Positions 53,812 through 62,906 of a stretch of 64,000 bases of DNA are shown here, in pieces. A model generated the notes under the pieces. That model was not told where the DNA came from. It was given only the letters and a program-made list of their open reading frames with translations, and did no database searches. Both the position numbers and the translations under genes were made by a program. Source of the stretch: Halorussus salilacus (GTDB taxonomy: Archaea; Halobacteriota; Halobacteria; Halobacteriales; Haladaptataceae); contig NZ_CP099993.1 of the NCBI RefSeq assembly GCF_024138125.1, positions 2,480,001 to 2,544,000 of the forward strand, read 5' to 3'. Every line of letters begins with the position of its first letter. The stretch's first letter is position 1.

Positions 53812-54690
53812 ATGACGATAGACACTCACCGCCGCCGACTCCTCGGGGCGGGCGCGACTGCCGCGCTGGTCGGCCTCTCGGGCTGTACCGGCGCGACCCC
53901 GTTCGTCGGCAAGCGAATCGAAGGGACCCACCAACTCGACCTCGGCGAGGGCGATTCCCTCTCGGTGGTCGGCGACAACGGCGACGTGACGGTCCGGTCG
54001 GGCGACGCTTCGCGGCTCGAATCCGTCAAGAAGTCGGGGTCGGTGTTCGCCGACCTCTCGGACGCGACCGTCGCGGTCGACCGCGAGGGCGACGCCGTCA
54101 GCGTCGAGGCCCGGACCGACGACGACGGGTCGTGGTTCCGCGGGACGCCCGCCATCGACCTGACCTCCGAGGTTCCCGACGGCGCGACGGTCGAGACGGT
54201 GCGGTCGAGCAACGGCGACGTCGAGGTCCGCGGAACGTCGGGCGACGTCTCGATAGCCTCGGACAACGGCGACGCGCTCGCCCGGAACGTCGACGGCGAG
54301 GTCACGGTCGAGACGCGAAACGGTGACGCCGACGCCCGCGGCGTCTCGGGCTACGTCGCCGCCGAGAGCCGGAACGGCGACGTGACGGTCCGGAACGTCG
54401 GCGGCCTCGACCGCGCGGAGTCCCGGAACGGCGACCTCGAAGTCGAGATTCCGGCGGTCCGGGACGACGTTCGCGTCGAGACGTGGAACGGCGACGTCGA
54501 GGCGGCCGTTCCGACCGACCTCGACGCCCGGATACTCCTCCGGACCGAGCGCGGCGAGGTCTCGCTCGACGAGTCGTTCGAGGCCGAGACGCGGGCCGAC
54601 GAGTACGCCGAGGCGGGCGTCGCGGACGCCGACGCCGAGGTGCGGTTGCGTTCCAGCAACGGCGACGTGTCGGTCACCGCGCTGGACTGA
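53812..54690 (+). CDS. DUF4097-type beta-helix lipoprotein
   Basis: 292 residues. N-terminus 'HRRRLLGAGATAALVGLSGC' is a twin-arginine signal with a lipobox Cys, so it is likely a membrane lipoprotein outside the cell. The mature part repeats 'NGDV' or 'NGDA' about ten times, about every 10-20 residues, as in DUF4097-type right-handed beta-helices. Function is unknown; such proteins are often adhesins or regulators in bacteria. Alone between cdc48 and a sensor-domain gene. Confidence 0.82.
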   Translation: MTIDTHRRRLLGAGATAALVGLSGCTGATPFVGKRIEGTHQLDLGEGDSLSVVGDNGDVTVRSGDASRLESVKKSGSVFADLSDATVAVDREGDAVSVEARTDDDGSWFRGTPAIDLTSEVPDGATVETVRSSNGDVEVRGTSGDVSIASDNGDALARNVDGEVTVETRNGDADARGVSGYVAAESRNGDVTVRNVGGLDRAESRNGDLEVEIPAVRDDVRVETWNGDVEAAVPTDLDARILLRTERGEVSLDESFEAETRADEYAEAGVADADAEVRLRSSNGDVSVTALD

Positions 54691-54847
54691 CCGGACGGCG
54701 TCGGATTCGAATCGGCTGTTTCTGCGGGTAGTCGCCGACCGACTGATTCCGTACCGAAAGGAGAGAGACGAGAAGCGGGGTGGAACGAAAGAGGAGGACC
54801 GAGAGCGCCAGCGAAGGACCGAGAGCGTCGGCGTGCGAGCCCGGCGC

Positions 54848-55510
54848 TCAGTTCGTCGTCGCGGTTCCGAGCAGGGCCTCGGTGGCGACGCCCCAGACCC
54901 GCGCGAGACCGTTCAGGAGGTGCAACGAGACGACCCCGACCGCCAGCCCCGCGACCGCGACACCGACCGCCTCGGGGAAGGTGTCGACCACGAGCGTGCC
55001 GGATTCGAAGGGGCCGACCGACGCGCCGCCCAGCTGCAGACCGACGTGGTAGGCGGTCGAGTAGGTCACCGGGGCCGCCAGCATCGAGACCGAAAGCGAC
55101 ACGAGCGTGGTGAGCGCGGTGAGCGCGACGATGCCGTAGACGAACCGGCCGAACAGGAGGACGAGACCGAGCCACGTCCGCGGCGCGGTCACCAGTCGCT
55201 TGGCGGCCGCGAGCAGTCCGTCGTCGGCGTTCAGCGACGCGCTCGACGCGTCGGTCCCGAGCAGTCGGTTCGCGAGTACGGCCTCGACGTTGGTCAGCAC
55301 ATGCGCGAGCGCGAGCGTGGCGAGCAGTATCGGCACGCCGAACACGGTGATGGCGAGTCCGGTGCCCATCGAGAGCCCGGCCGTGAGAACCACGAAGTAC
55401 GCGGTCCCCAGCGGGAACGCCACGAGGAGGTACAGCAGGTTTCGGTACGTCTGGGTTCGTGCGGGGACGCCGACGAACGCGGTCGCGGCGTCACCCAGCG
55501 ATGTCGTCAC
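54848..55510 (-). CDS. Sensor-domain integral membrane protein, paralogue 1
   Basis: 220 residues with four to six membrane segments. The N-terminal 'RTQTYRNLLYLLVAFPLGTAYFVVLTAGLS' and 'GLAITVFGVPILLATLALA' match the 'putative sensor' membrane domain (PF13796-type). It has no kinase or output part. 56699-57448 encodes a close paralogue on the other strand. Function unknown. Divergence and copy suggest duplication followed by inversion. Confidence 0.8.
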   Translation of the reverse strand: MTTSLGDAATAFVGVPARTQTYRNLLYLLVAFPLGTAYFVVLTAGLSMGTGLAITVFGVPILLATLALAHVLTNVEAVLANRLLGTDASSASLNADDGLLAAAKRLVTAPRTWLGLVLLFGRFVYGIVALTALTTLVSLSVSMLAAPVTYSTAYHVGLQLGGASVGPFESGTLVVDTFPEAVGVAVAGLAVGVVSLHLLNGLARVWGVATEALLGTATTN

Positions 55511-55607
55511 GCGTAATCACCTCGTTTCGAGCGACGAGGCGCGGGCCGTTAAATGGGGGTCGACGGTCGCTGGGCGGGCGACTCGCCGAAAGACTCTTGT
55601 ATCGGTT

Positions 55608-55874
55608 CTACCGCAACGAGTAGAGGATGGCGAGCAGTCCGACGTTGTACGAGGCCACGACGGCCAACAGCGTCAGCCCGTCGGACCACGCGAGCGCGGG
55701 CCCCACGAGGGCCGTGAAGCCGAACGGTATCGCGGTGAAGCAGACGATACCCACGGCGAGCAGACCCATGGCTCTGCTCCCGTGGCGGCGGTAGCCGCGG
55801 TAGGCGTGGGAGGCGACCAGCAGGCCGAGGCCCGCCGCGAGCGCCGACGCGAGGGTGACGATGTCAGGGGTCAT
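55608..55874 (-). CDS. Small three-helix membrane protein, second of a tandem pair
   Basis: 88 residues from ATG 55874. Three hydrophobic helices: 'IVTLASALAAGLGLLVASHAY', 'GLLAVGIVCFTAIPFGF', and 'TLLAVVASYNVGLLAIL'. The 'AYRGYRRHGSRAM' loop matches 'IRGYRRNGTRLM' in the upstream neighbour, so the two are tandem duplicates. The start is inside the neighbour's end (11-base overlap). Haloarchaeal members are annotated as DUF7521 to my recollection. Confidence 0.72.
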   Translation of the reverse strand: MTPDIVTLASALAAGLGLLVASHAYRGYRRHGSRAMGLLAVGIVCFTAIPFGFTALVGPALAWSDGLTLLAVVASYNVGLLAILYSLR

Positions 55875-56178
55875 AGATTGCGTACAGGATGGCCGCGAGG
55901 CCGAGCAGTTCGAGGCCGGTCGTGGCGAGCGACCGGGCCGCGGGCGACACCGACACGAGGTTGGCGAACGCGAGCCGCAGGAATATCGGCGCGGTGACCA
56001 GCAACGCGAGCCCGACACCGAGGTGTAGCATGAGGCGCGTCCCGTTGCGCCGGTAGCCCCGAATCAGCCGGACGACCACCAGCACCGACAGGACCGCCGC
56101 GAGGCCGAACCCCGCGAGCGCGAGCGCCACGACGAGCCCGGACCCGCCCACGGCCGTCTGGAGCACGACTCCCGTCAT
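55864..56178 (-). CDS. Small three-helix membrane protein, first of a tandem pair
   Basis: 104 residues. Membrane helices near 8-37, 50-68 and 80-100, with the shared 'RGYRRNGTRL' loop. It overlaps the wHTH gene by four bases (56175-56178) and the second pair member by 11 bases, so the three form an operon. Likely controlled by or partner to the wHTH protein. The exact function is not known. Confidence 0.72.
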   Translation of the reverse strand: MTGVVLQTAVGGSGLVVALALAGFGLAAVLSVLVVVRLIRGYRRNGTRLMLHLGVGLALLVTAPIFLRLAFANLVSVSPAARSLATTGLELLGLAAILYAIYDP

Positions 56179-56516
56179 CGCTTGAACCCCTCGTAGAGTC
56201 TGGTGAAGCGGTCTGCCGGGTCCTCCTCGCGGTCCACGTCGAGTTCGAAGCCGTCGGCGGTGAGTTCGACCGTGACCCGCTGGAGGTTGGCGGTGTACAC
56301 CTTGTAGTGGTTGCCGTCCGGGTCGAGGCGCTGGTCGTCGGCGAGCAGTCGCTGGTCCCGGAGTCGCTCGATTCGCCGGTAGATGGTCGACGGCGAGGCG
56401 TCGCAGGCGTCGGCGAGCGCCTCGGCCGACATCGGCTCCTCGTAGGTCTCCGCGAGGATGTCGCGGGCGTACTCGTCGTCGAGCAGGTCGAACACCACCG
56501 TCGCGTCGTCGCTCAT
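56175..56516 (-). CDS. Winged helix-turn-helix transcriptional regulator
   Basis: 113 residues from ATG 56516 (MSDDATVVFDLLDDEYARDI); the longer frame upstream is not convincing. 'MSAEALADACDASPSTIYRRIERLRDQRLL' is an ArsR-type wHTH with the recognition helix 'SPSTIYRRIERL', and the wing at 'NHYKVYTANLQRVTVEL'. It is the first gene of a three-gene operon with two small membrane proteins; a regulator with membrane partners suggests a signal pathway in the membrane. No metal-binding Cys. Confidence 0.8.
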   Translation of the reverse strand: MSDDATVVFDLLDDEYARDILAETYEEPMSAEALADACDASPSTIYRRIERLRDQRLLADDQRLDPDGNHYKVYTANLQRVTVELTADGFELDVDREEDPADRFTRLYEGFKR

Positions 56517-56698
56517 CGCGACGACCTCCCGTCGTCGCGAGTCGGCGACCGTCGGTCCTCGACCGAGTCGGGCACGCATTCCATCGCCGTCCGCTCGCGT
56601 CTTCGAACGGCCGGTAGTTAAAACGACACGGACGGTCGCTCTCCCGGCGAACCAGCAGTAGGCTTATTACATCGGATGCTGAATTCCCGTCGAGTCGA

Positions 56699-57448
56699 AT
56701 GTCTTCGAACCGGCACGACGCGGGCGTGGCCGACGGTCTCCGCGGGGTCTTCGGGGTTCCGTTCCGACTCCAGACCTACCGGAATCTGTTGTACCTCGCG
56801 CTCGCGTTCCCGCTCGGCCTGCTGTACTTCGTGTTCCTCTCGGTCGGCCTGTCGCTGGGCGTCGGGCTCGCGATCACCGTCGTGGGCATTCCCATCCTGC
56901 TCGCCGTCCTCGCGGTCTCGACCGGGCTGGCGACGGTCGAACGCGAACTCGCGACGTTGCTTCTCGGGGTCGACATCCCGACCGTCGGCGGAGAGACCCC
57001 CGACTCGCTGGTCGGGCGCGCCAAGCGCCTCGTGTCCGACGCGGGCACATGGAAGGCGGTGGTCTACCTCGGGTCGAAGTTCGTCATCGGCCTCGTCTCG
57101 TTCGTGGTCGTCACGACGCTGTTGGTCACCGCGACGAGCCTCCTCGTCGTCCCGTTCGTCTACGACCAGCCCGGCGTCTACGTCGGCGTCGTGACCGACG
57201 CGCCCGTCGAGTTCCACCCGTCGCTGTACGTCGCCTGGAACCAACTGCTCGTGGGCATCGAGACGGTCGTCCACCTCGGGTCGTGGCAGGTGACGACGCT
57301 CGCGGAGGCGCTCGCGGTCGCGGCGTTCGGCGCGGTCCTGGGAATCGGGTCGCTCCACCTTCTCAACGGTCTCGCCCGGTTCTCGGCGTGGTACACCAAG
57401 CGCATGCTCGCGACGAGCGGTCGCGCCACTCCGGCTTCGGAGCCCTGA
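56699..57448 (+). CDS. Sensor-domain integral membrane protein, paralogue 2
   Basis: 249 residues, the same architecture as 54848-55510: 'RLQTYRNLLYLALAFPLGLLYFVFLSVGLS' then 'GLAITVVGIPILLAVLAV'. Four to six membrane segments and a short cytosolic C-terminus. It flanks the wHTH operon on the other side. The spacing suggests duplication of an ancestral gene around the operon. Role unknown. Confidence 0.8.
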   Translation: MSSNRHDAGVADGLRGVFGVPFRLQTYRNLLYLALAFPLGLLYFVFLSVGLSLGVGLAITVVGIPILLAVLAVSTGLATVERELATLLLGVDIPTVGGETPDSLVGRAKRLVSDAGTWKAVVYLGSKFVIGLVSFVVVTTLLVTATSLLVVPFVYDQPGVYVGVVTDAPVEFHPSLYVAWNQLLVGIETVVHLGSWQVTTLAEALAVAAFGAVLGIGSLHLLNGLARFSAWYTKRMLATSGRATPASEP

Positions 57449-57487
57449 CCGTCGAATCCCGCCCGGTTCGCTCGTGGAGGTCGGCCG

Positions 57488-58165
57488 TCAGTAGATGAGT
57501 TCGTCGTTGTTCTCGACCATGTAGAGGGTCCGCGCGGCGATGTTGACCGCGTGGTCGCCGATGCGTTCGAGGTCCCTGACCGTCAGCAACAGCCGCGAGA
57601 CGTCCTGCAGTAGCGTCTCGACCTCCTCCTCCGTGTTGTCCTCCAGTTCGGTCTCGATGAGGTCCCTGACCACGATTTCGCTCGCGCGCTCGCAGAGCGC
57701 GTCGAGGTCGTCGTCGCGCTCGGAGATGTCGTAACAGCCATCGGCGTCCTGCTCGCTGTAGGCGTCCATCGCGTCCTCGATCATGTCGAGCGTGAGCGCC
57801 CCGAGCTCCTGGATGTCGACCTCGGGGAACACGTCTTGGTCGGCTTGGAGGGTGTACTCCCCGAGGTTGGTGGCGAGGTCGCCGATGCGTTCGAGGTCGG
57901 TGATTATCTTGAACGACGCCGCGATCATCCGGAGGTCGCTGGCGACCGGCTGTTGCAGCGCCAGCAGGTCGATGCAGTCCTGTTCGAGTTCGAGGTAGAG
58001 CTGATTGACCTCCTCGTCGCCCTCGATGACTTCCCACGCGAGGTCGTCGTCCTTCTGTTCGAGGGCGTCAAGCCCCATCCGGAGCCGTTCCATCACGACC
58101 TCGCTCATGTACAGGACGTTCTCCTGTAGCTCGGTCAACTGCTCTTGATAGTCCTTTCGTGGCAT
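57488..58165 (-). CDS. phoU: Phosphate signalling/transport regulator PhoU
   Basis: 225 residues, all helical, with two PhoU units carrying metal-cluster motifs 'DLERIGDLATNLGEYT' (near 90) and 'DLERIGDHAVNIAARTLYM' (near 200). PhoU links PstSCAB to phosphate control. It is the last gene of the minus-strand pst locus, 160 bases after pstB; a hairpin and direct repeat lie in that gap, so it may be partly separate from pstB. Confidence 0.94.
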   Translation of the reverse strand: MPRKDYQEQLTELQENVLYMSEVVMERLRMGLDALEQKDDDLAWEVIEGDEEVNQLYLELEQDCIDLLALQQPVASDLRMIAASFKIITDLERIGDLATNLGEYTLQADQDVFPEVDIQELGALTLDMIEDAMDAYSEQDADGCYDISERDDDLDALCERASEIVVRDLIETELEDNTEEEVETLLQDVSRLLLTVRDLERIGDHAVNIAARTLYMVENNDELIY

Positions 58166-58210
58166 TGTTCGGGTTTCGCGCGTTTGGCTGTTGTACTTTT
58201 CCCTCGTGGC

Positions 58211-58260
58211 ACTTCTCTGCCCGCCGGGCGCGCCAGCGTACTTCTCTGCCCGCCGAGCGC
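58211..58260. repeat. Imperfect 21-bp direct repeat between pstB and phoU
   Basis: ACTTCTCTGCCCGCCG(G/A)GCGC at 58211-58231 and 58240-58260, one mismatch. Local duplication; no known function. Confidence 0.8.
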
Positions 58261-58273
58261 ACCGCGGTTCACC

Positions 58274-58316
58274 CGCGAGCGAGGCGATTCGCCGTCGGCG
58301 AATCGCCTCGCTCGCG
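58274..58316 (-). terminator. 20-bp hairpin after pstB
   Basis: Arms 58274-58293 and 58297-58316, loop GTC, eight bases past the pstB stop on the minus strand. A possible transcript end or processing site between pstB and phoU. Confidence 0.55.
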
Positions 58317-58324
58317 AACCGTCT

Positions 58325-59209
58325 CTATCCGAACTTCCCGGTGATGTAGTCCTCGACGCGCTGGTGTTCGGGGTTCTCGAATATCTTCTGGGTGTCGTCG
58401 AACTCGACGAGTTCGCCGCCGGTCAGGAACACCGCGGTCTTGTCCGAGATGCGCGCGGCCTGCTGCATGTTGTGGGTCACGATGACGACGGTGTAGTCCC
58501 GGGCGAGCTCGTCGATGAGGTCCTCTATCTGGGAGGTCGCGACCGGGTCGAGCGCGCTCGCGGGCTCGTCCATCAGGATGACCTCGGGGTCGACCGCGAT
58601 GGCCCGCGCGATGCAGAGCCGTTGTTGCTGGCCGCCCGAGAGTTCGAGGCCCGACTCGTCGAGCTGGTCTTTGACCTCGTCCCAGAGCGCCGCGCCCTTG
58701 AGCGCGTTCTCGACCTTCTCGTCTAGGTCCTCGGTCCGGTTCTGGAGCCGGAGCCCGTAGGCGACGTTGTCGTAGATGCTCTTGGGGAAGGGGTTGGGTT
58801 GCTGGAACACCATCCCGATGCGCCGCCGCAGCGCGACCGGGTCCACGTCCTCGTCGTAGACGTTCTTGCCCTGAAACAGCAGGTCGCCCTCGACGCGGGC
58901 GGCGTCGATGAGGTCGTTCATCCGGTTGATGCAGCGGAGGAAGGTGGACTTGCCACACCCCGACGGGCCGATCATCGCGGTCACCTGTCGCTCGGGAATC
59001 TCGATGTCGATGCTATCGAGCGCCTGCGTGTCGCCGTAATAGACGTCGAGGTCGCGCGATTCGATGACCGTGCGCTCGGACCCGGAGGCCCCGGACGTTC
59101 GGCCGGTATCGACCGCTTCCGTCCCCGGAGTCGGCGACGAGATCGATTCGTCGGTGTCTGTCTGGGTCTCGGCGTCGGGATTCGAAGTCGTCACGTTCTC
59201 GTTGCTCAT
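58325..59209 (-). CDS. pstB: Phosphate ABC transporter ATP-binding protein PstB
   Basis: 294 residues. Walker A '[16 protein letters not shown]' near residue 84, '[18 protein letters not shown]', signature '[15 protein letters not shown]', Walker B '[12 protein letters not shown]'. The N-terminal ~45 residues are an acidic disordered extension not seen in bacterial PstB. The start ATG 59209 is three bases after the pstA stop. It powers PstC/PstA. Confidence 0.95.
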   Translation of the reverse strand: MSNENVTTSNPDAETQTDTDESISSPTPGTEAVDTGRTSGASGSERTVIESRDLDVYYGDTQALDSIDIEIPERQVTAMIGPSGCGKSTFLRCINRMNDLIDAARVEGDLLFQGKNVYDEDVDPVALRRRIGMVFQQPNPFPKSIYDNVAYGLRLQNRTEDLDEKVENALKGAALWDEVKDQLDESGLELSGGQQQRLCIARAIAVDPEVILMDEPASALDPVATSQIEDLIDELARDYTVVIVTHNMQQAARISDKTAVFLTGGELVEFDDTQKIFENPEHQRVEDYITGKFG

Positions 59210-59212
59210 GGA

Positions 59213-60856
59213 TTAGGACCTCCGTTGGTACTTGTTTCGGATGAGTATCGCCGCGGCGTTCATCGACAGCAACACGACCAGCAGGGTAACGACACCGGCC
59301 GCGAGGACGCCGTACCGGAACTCGGCCGAGGGTTCGTGGGACCACGCGAAAATCTGGCGCGGCATCGCGCTGAACTTCTCGGTGAACCCGCCGGGCGGGC
59401 TGAACACGACCGCGGCCGCCCCGATCATCAGCAGGGGCGCGGTCTCGCCGATGGCCCGACCGAACGCGAGGATGTTCCCCGTCAGGATGCCCGGGAGCGC
59501 CTCGGGGAGCACGACGTTCCGGACGGTCTGCCACTTGGTCGCGCCCATCCCGTAGGAGGCCTGACGCATCGAACTCGGGACCGCTCGGATGGCCTCCTGG
59601 GCCGAGATGATGACGATGGGCAGGATGAGCAGGCCGACCGTGAACCCGCCCACGATGACCGACCCGGTGTTCATCCCGGCGTACCGGATGAACAGCGCGA
59701 GGCCGAGCAGGCCGTAGACGACCGACGGGACGCCCGCGAGGTTGGCGATGTTCGTCTCGATGAGGCTCACGACCCAGCCGAGGCGTCCGGTGTCGGGCGC
59801 GTACTCTTCGAGGTAGACCGCGGCCGCGACGCCGACCGGGAACGCCGAGACTACGATGACCAGCATCATCATGATGGAACCCACGAGCGCGGGGTAGATG
59901 CCCGCCTCCTCGGCGAACCGCGAGTGGGAGTTCGTCAGGAACTGCCAGTCGAGCCACGCCTCGGGCCCGGCGAAGCCGAACGCTTCGACCGCCGCCGCGC
60001 CGACGAACATCCCGGCGTACACCACGACCGGGAGCGCGAGTCCCGCGAGGTGCTGGCGTTCGCGAACCACGCCCCCGACGTAGAGCGCGGACGGGACGGC
60101 GACCGACAGGCTCAGCACGATGAGCAGGTAGTCGTCGATGCCGACCGCAGGAGCCGAGAACACCGCGAAGACGGCGACAACGAGCGTGAGCGCGACGGCG
60201 ACCGCGCCGTCGCGCCTGCTCTCGCGGCGTCGGGCGACCACCCATCCCGCGAGTATCGCGACCGGGGCCGCGAACGAGTAGAGCATCATGGTCGCGTGGT
60301 TGAGCGCGAGCGGCGCGTTCTGGAGGATGCGGCTCAGGCTGGGGACCGCACCCGGGACGCCGACGAGCGCGAACACGAGCGCCGCGACCGCGACGAGGGT
60401 CGGCTCGAAGGCCACGGGGTCGGACCGGAACCGCCGGTGGGCGTAGATCGCGCCGACCGCGAGCAGGAGCGCGAGCGTGGACCCGAACCACTCGATGGGC
60501 CGGAACACCTCGACGAGCAGGAGCGCGATGCCCGACCCGATGAGGAGGCAGAACGCCGGGAGCGCGGTCGCGGTCGCGCCGACCCAACCGGAACGCCGGT
60601 CGCGGAGGCCGTAGTAGCCGACGAGTGCGGTCGTCGGCGCGACCAGCGCGAGGAAGAAGGTGAGGTGCCAGCCGGGGTCGGCCGTGAGCGGCCGAATCGC
60701 GTCGAGCGCGACGTACGCCAGTAACACGAACACCATCGCGATACCGAACAGCATCGCGCCCAGACACCCCCACTTGAACAGTCGCCCGCGAAGCTGGTTC
60801 ACTCCCTCGCCGGTCCCGTACCACGACTCCTCGCGGGTCGAACGCTCGGTTGCCAT
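59213..60856 (-). CDS. pstA: Phosphate ABC transporter permease PstA with long N-terminal membrane extension
   Basis: 547 residues. The C-terminal ~290 residues are the canonical PstA permease: 'GIYPALVGSIMMMLVIVVSAFP', 'EEYAPDTG', and the ABC-contact 'EAIRAVPSSMRQASYGMGATK'. The N-terminal ~255 residues carry about eight extra membrane helices not found in bacterial PstA (~290 residues). 19 bases after pstC and three before pstB in one operon. Confidence 0.92.
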   Translation of the reverse strand: MATERSTREESWYGTGEGVNQLRGRLFKWGCLGAMLFGIAMVFVLLAYVALDAIRPLTADPGWHLTFFLALVAPTTALVGYYGLRDRRSGWVGATATALPAFCLLIGSGIALLLVEVFRPIEWFGSTLALLLAVGAIYAHRRFRSDPVAFEPTLVAVAALVFALVGVPGAVPSLSRILQNAPLALNHATMMLYSFAAPVAILAGWVVARRRESRRDGAVAVALTLVVAVFAVFSAPAVGIDDYLLIVLSLSVAVPSALYVGGVVRERQHLAGLALPVVVYAGMFVGAAAVEAFGFAGPEAWLDWQFLTNSHSRFAEEAGIYPALVGSIMMMLVIVVSAFPVGVAAAVYLEEYAPDTGRLGWVVSLIETNIANLAGVPSVVYGLLGLALFIRYAGMNTGSVIVGGFTVGLLILPIVIISAQEAIRAVPSSMRQASYGMGATKWQTVRNVVLPEALPGILTGNILAFGRAIGETAPLLMIGAAAVVFSPPGGFTEKFSAMPRQIFAWSHEPSAEFRYGVLAAGVVTLLVVLLSMNAAAILIRNKYQRRS

Positions 60857-60875
60857 TATCGCATCACCTCTGTGT

Positions 60876-61811
60876 TCATTCGTACTCCTCCCGGTAGCGC
60901 GAGGCCACCCAGTTGCTCGCGACGTTCATCGAGAACGTGATGACGAACAGCGTGAGACCGATGGCGAAAAGCGCGTAGTAGGCGGCGGTACCGCCCGCGA
61001 GGTCGCTGGTCGAGAGCTGGACCATCGCGGAGGTCATCGGCTGAATCGAACTGAACGGACTCGGGAACAGTTGCGGGCTCATCCCCGCGGCGACCACCAC
61101 GATCATCGTCTCGCCGATGGCCCGCGAGAGCGCGAGGATGAACGACGAGAAGATTCCCGAAACCGCGGCCGGGATGACGACGGTCGTCGTCACCTCGAAC
61201 TTGGTCGCGCCGAGTCCGTACGCGCCCTGTCGGAGCGAGTCGGGCACCGCGCTCATCGCGTCCTCGCTGAGGCTCGACACCATCGGGATGATCATCACGC
61301 CGACCATGAGGGACGCGCTCAGCAGATTGAACGTGCTGACCGGGACCCCGACCGCCTGAAGCGCCGGTGTGACGTACACGAGCGCGAAGAAGCCGTAGAC
61401 GACCGTCGGGATGCCCGCCAGCACTTCGAGCGCGGGCTTGAGCACCGACCGCGTGCGGTCGGTCGCGTACTCGCTGAGGTACGCCGCCGAGGCGGTCCCG
61501 ACGGGAATCGCTACCAACGCCGACAGCACGGTCACCGCCAGCGTGTTGCTCACGAGCGGCAGGACGCCGAACGACTCGCCGATCTTGGGGCTCCAGCTCG
61601 TGCCGGTGAAGAACGCCACGGGCGACACCCGCGTGAAGAACTCGATGGCGTCGAACAGCAACGTCGCCACGATGGCGAGCGTCACGAACACCGAAAGCGC
61701 CGCGCACACGAACAGGAACCACTTGATGGCGGACTCCTTGGCCGACCGGGTGCGGTTCTCGCCCGCGAACTCCGGCCGCGCTGGTTCCTCGCTCATCGGT
61801 TCGTTGTTCAC
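60876..61811 (-). CDS. pstC: Phosphate ABC transporter permease PstC
   Basis: 311 residues, about six membrane helices. The EAA-type loop contact to PstB is 'SLSEDAMSAVPDSLRQGAYG', and 'EYATDRTRSVLKPALEVLAG' is typical of PstC. Start ATG 61811 follows the pstS stop by 36 bases. Part of pstSCAB. Confidence 0.94.
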   Translation of the reverse strand: MNNEPMSEEPARPEFAGENRTRSAKESAIKWFLFVCAALSVFVTLAIVATLLFDAIEFFTRVSPVAFFTGTSWSPKIGESFGVLPLVSNTLAVTVLSALVAIPVGTASAAYLSEYATDRTRSVLKPALEVLAGIPTVVYGFFALVYVTPALQAVGVPVSTFNLLSASLMVGVMIIPMVSSLSEDAMSAVPDSLRQGAYGLGATKFEVTTTVVIPAAVSGIFSSFILALSRAIGETMIVVVAAGMSPQLFPSPFSSIQPMTSAMVQLSTSDLAGGTAAYYALFAIGLTLFVITFSMNVASNWVASRYREEYE

Positions 61812-61847
61812 GGTGGAGGTGGTAAAGGTAGGTGATTCGGCGCTCGG

Positions 61848-62852
61848 CTACTCGTTGCGAATCTCGTCGAGTTCGTCGAGGTTCTGGTCGCGCAGATCGG
61901 CGTTCGCGGGCACGTAGCCGATCTCGCTCACGATGTCGGTCTCGGACTGCTCGATGTAGTACTTCAGGAACTCGTAGACCTGGTCTTTCTCCTGAATCGA
62001 CTCGGCCGCCGGATAGATGAACAGCGGGCGCGCCATCGGGTAGTCGCCCGACTTGGCGTTTTCGAGGTTCGGCTTGACCGCATTCGAGACGTCTTCCTCG
62101 GCGACGTTGACGGCCTTCACGCGGTCGCTGTTCTCCTGATAGTAGGAGTACCCGAGGTAGCCCATCGCGTTCTCCGAACCCTCGACGCCCTCGATGATCT
62201 TGTTGTCGTCCTCGGTGGGTTCGTAGTCATCGCGGTGAGAGCCCGCTTCACCGACGACGTTCTCGGTGAACCAGTCGAACGTGCCGGAGGTCGAGGCGGG
62301 CCCGTACAGTTCGAGTTTCTCGTCGGGCCAGTCGTCGCGCACGTCGCTCCACGTCTCCGCGCCGTCGGGCTCCCAGATCTGAGCGAGTTCGTCGAACGTG
62401 ATGCTCTCGATGTCGGATTCGGTGTTGACGACGACCGTGAGCGCGTCGCTCGCGATCTGGAACTCCCGCGGGTCGACGTCGTTCTCGCCGCAGTTCTCCT
62501 CTTCTTCCTCGGTGATGGGACGGGACGCGCCGTTGATGTCGGAGTTGCCCGGACAGAAGTGGTTCTCGAACCCGCCGCCGCTCCCGGTCGAGTCGACCGA
62601 GATGTCGACCTCCTCGTTCTCCTTCTCGAACTCCTCGGCCATCGCGACCGAGACCGGGTACACCGTACTGCTCCCGGTGACCGTCACGTCACCCGAGAGG
62701 CCACTGCCTCCTTCTTCCGTCTCGGTGTCGGACCCACCCGAACCGCCGCCGTTCTCGCCGATGCAACCAGCTAGGGCGGCCGCGCCGAGCGCACCCGTGC
62801 CGACGAGGAACTTTCGTCGCGATTCGAACGTCGGTCGCTCCGTGTCTGTCAT
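61848..62852 (-). CDS. pstS: Phosphate-binding lipoprotein PstS
   Basis: 334 residues from ATG 62852; the open frame 54 codons upstream is spacer. Signal 'SRRKFLVGTGALGAAALAGC' is a Tat-type lipobox. The mature protein has an acidic linker, 'GSSTVYPVSVAMAEEFEKEN' (phosphate-binding start) and 'DSTGSGGGFENHFCPGNSDI' with the Ser/Gly phosphate-binding loop. First gene of the pst operon. An AT-rich promoter with a CTATATAG box is upstream (62899). Confidence 0.94.
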   Translation of the reverse strand: MTDTERPTFESRRKFLVGTGALGAAALAGCIGENGGGSGGSDTETEEGGSGLSGDVTVTGSSTVYPVSVAMAEEFEKENEEVDISVDSTGSGGGFENHFCPGNSDINGASRPITEEEEENCGENDVDPREFQIASDALTVVVNTESDIESITFDELAQIWEPDGAETWSDVRDDWPDEKLELYGPASTSGTFDWFTENVVGEAGSHRDDYEPTEDDNKIIEGVEGSENAMGYLGYSYYQENSDRVKAVNVAEEDVSNAVKPNLENAKSGDYPMARPLFIYPAAESIQEKDQVYEFLKYYIEQSETDIVSEIGYVPANADLRDQNLDELDEIRNE

Positions 62853-62898
62853 CACCTGAAACGAGGACGTAGTCGATGTAAATACTCTACTATGAAGT

Positions 62899-62906
62899 CT
62901 ATATAG
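62899..62906 (-). promoter_or_regulatory. TATA box of the pst operon
   Basis: CTATATAG palindrome at 62899-62906, ~47 bases before the pstS ATG on the minus strand, in AT-rich DNA. Phosphate control is expected from function but no known operator sequence is recognised. Confidence 0.55.

Noticed and set aside
51478-53934. 818-aa open frame antisense to cdc48
   Set aside because: Frame is the complement of a strongly conserved AAA+ gene with unmistakable motifs; the antisense product has no recognised motif.
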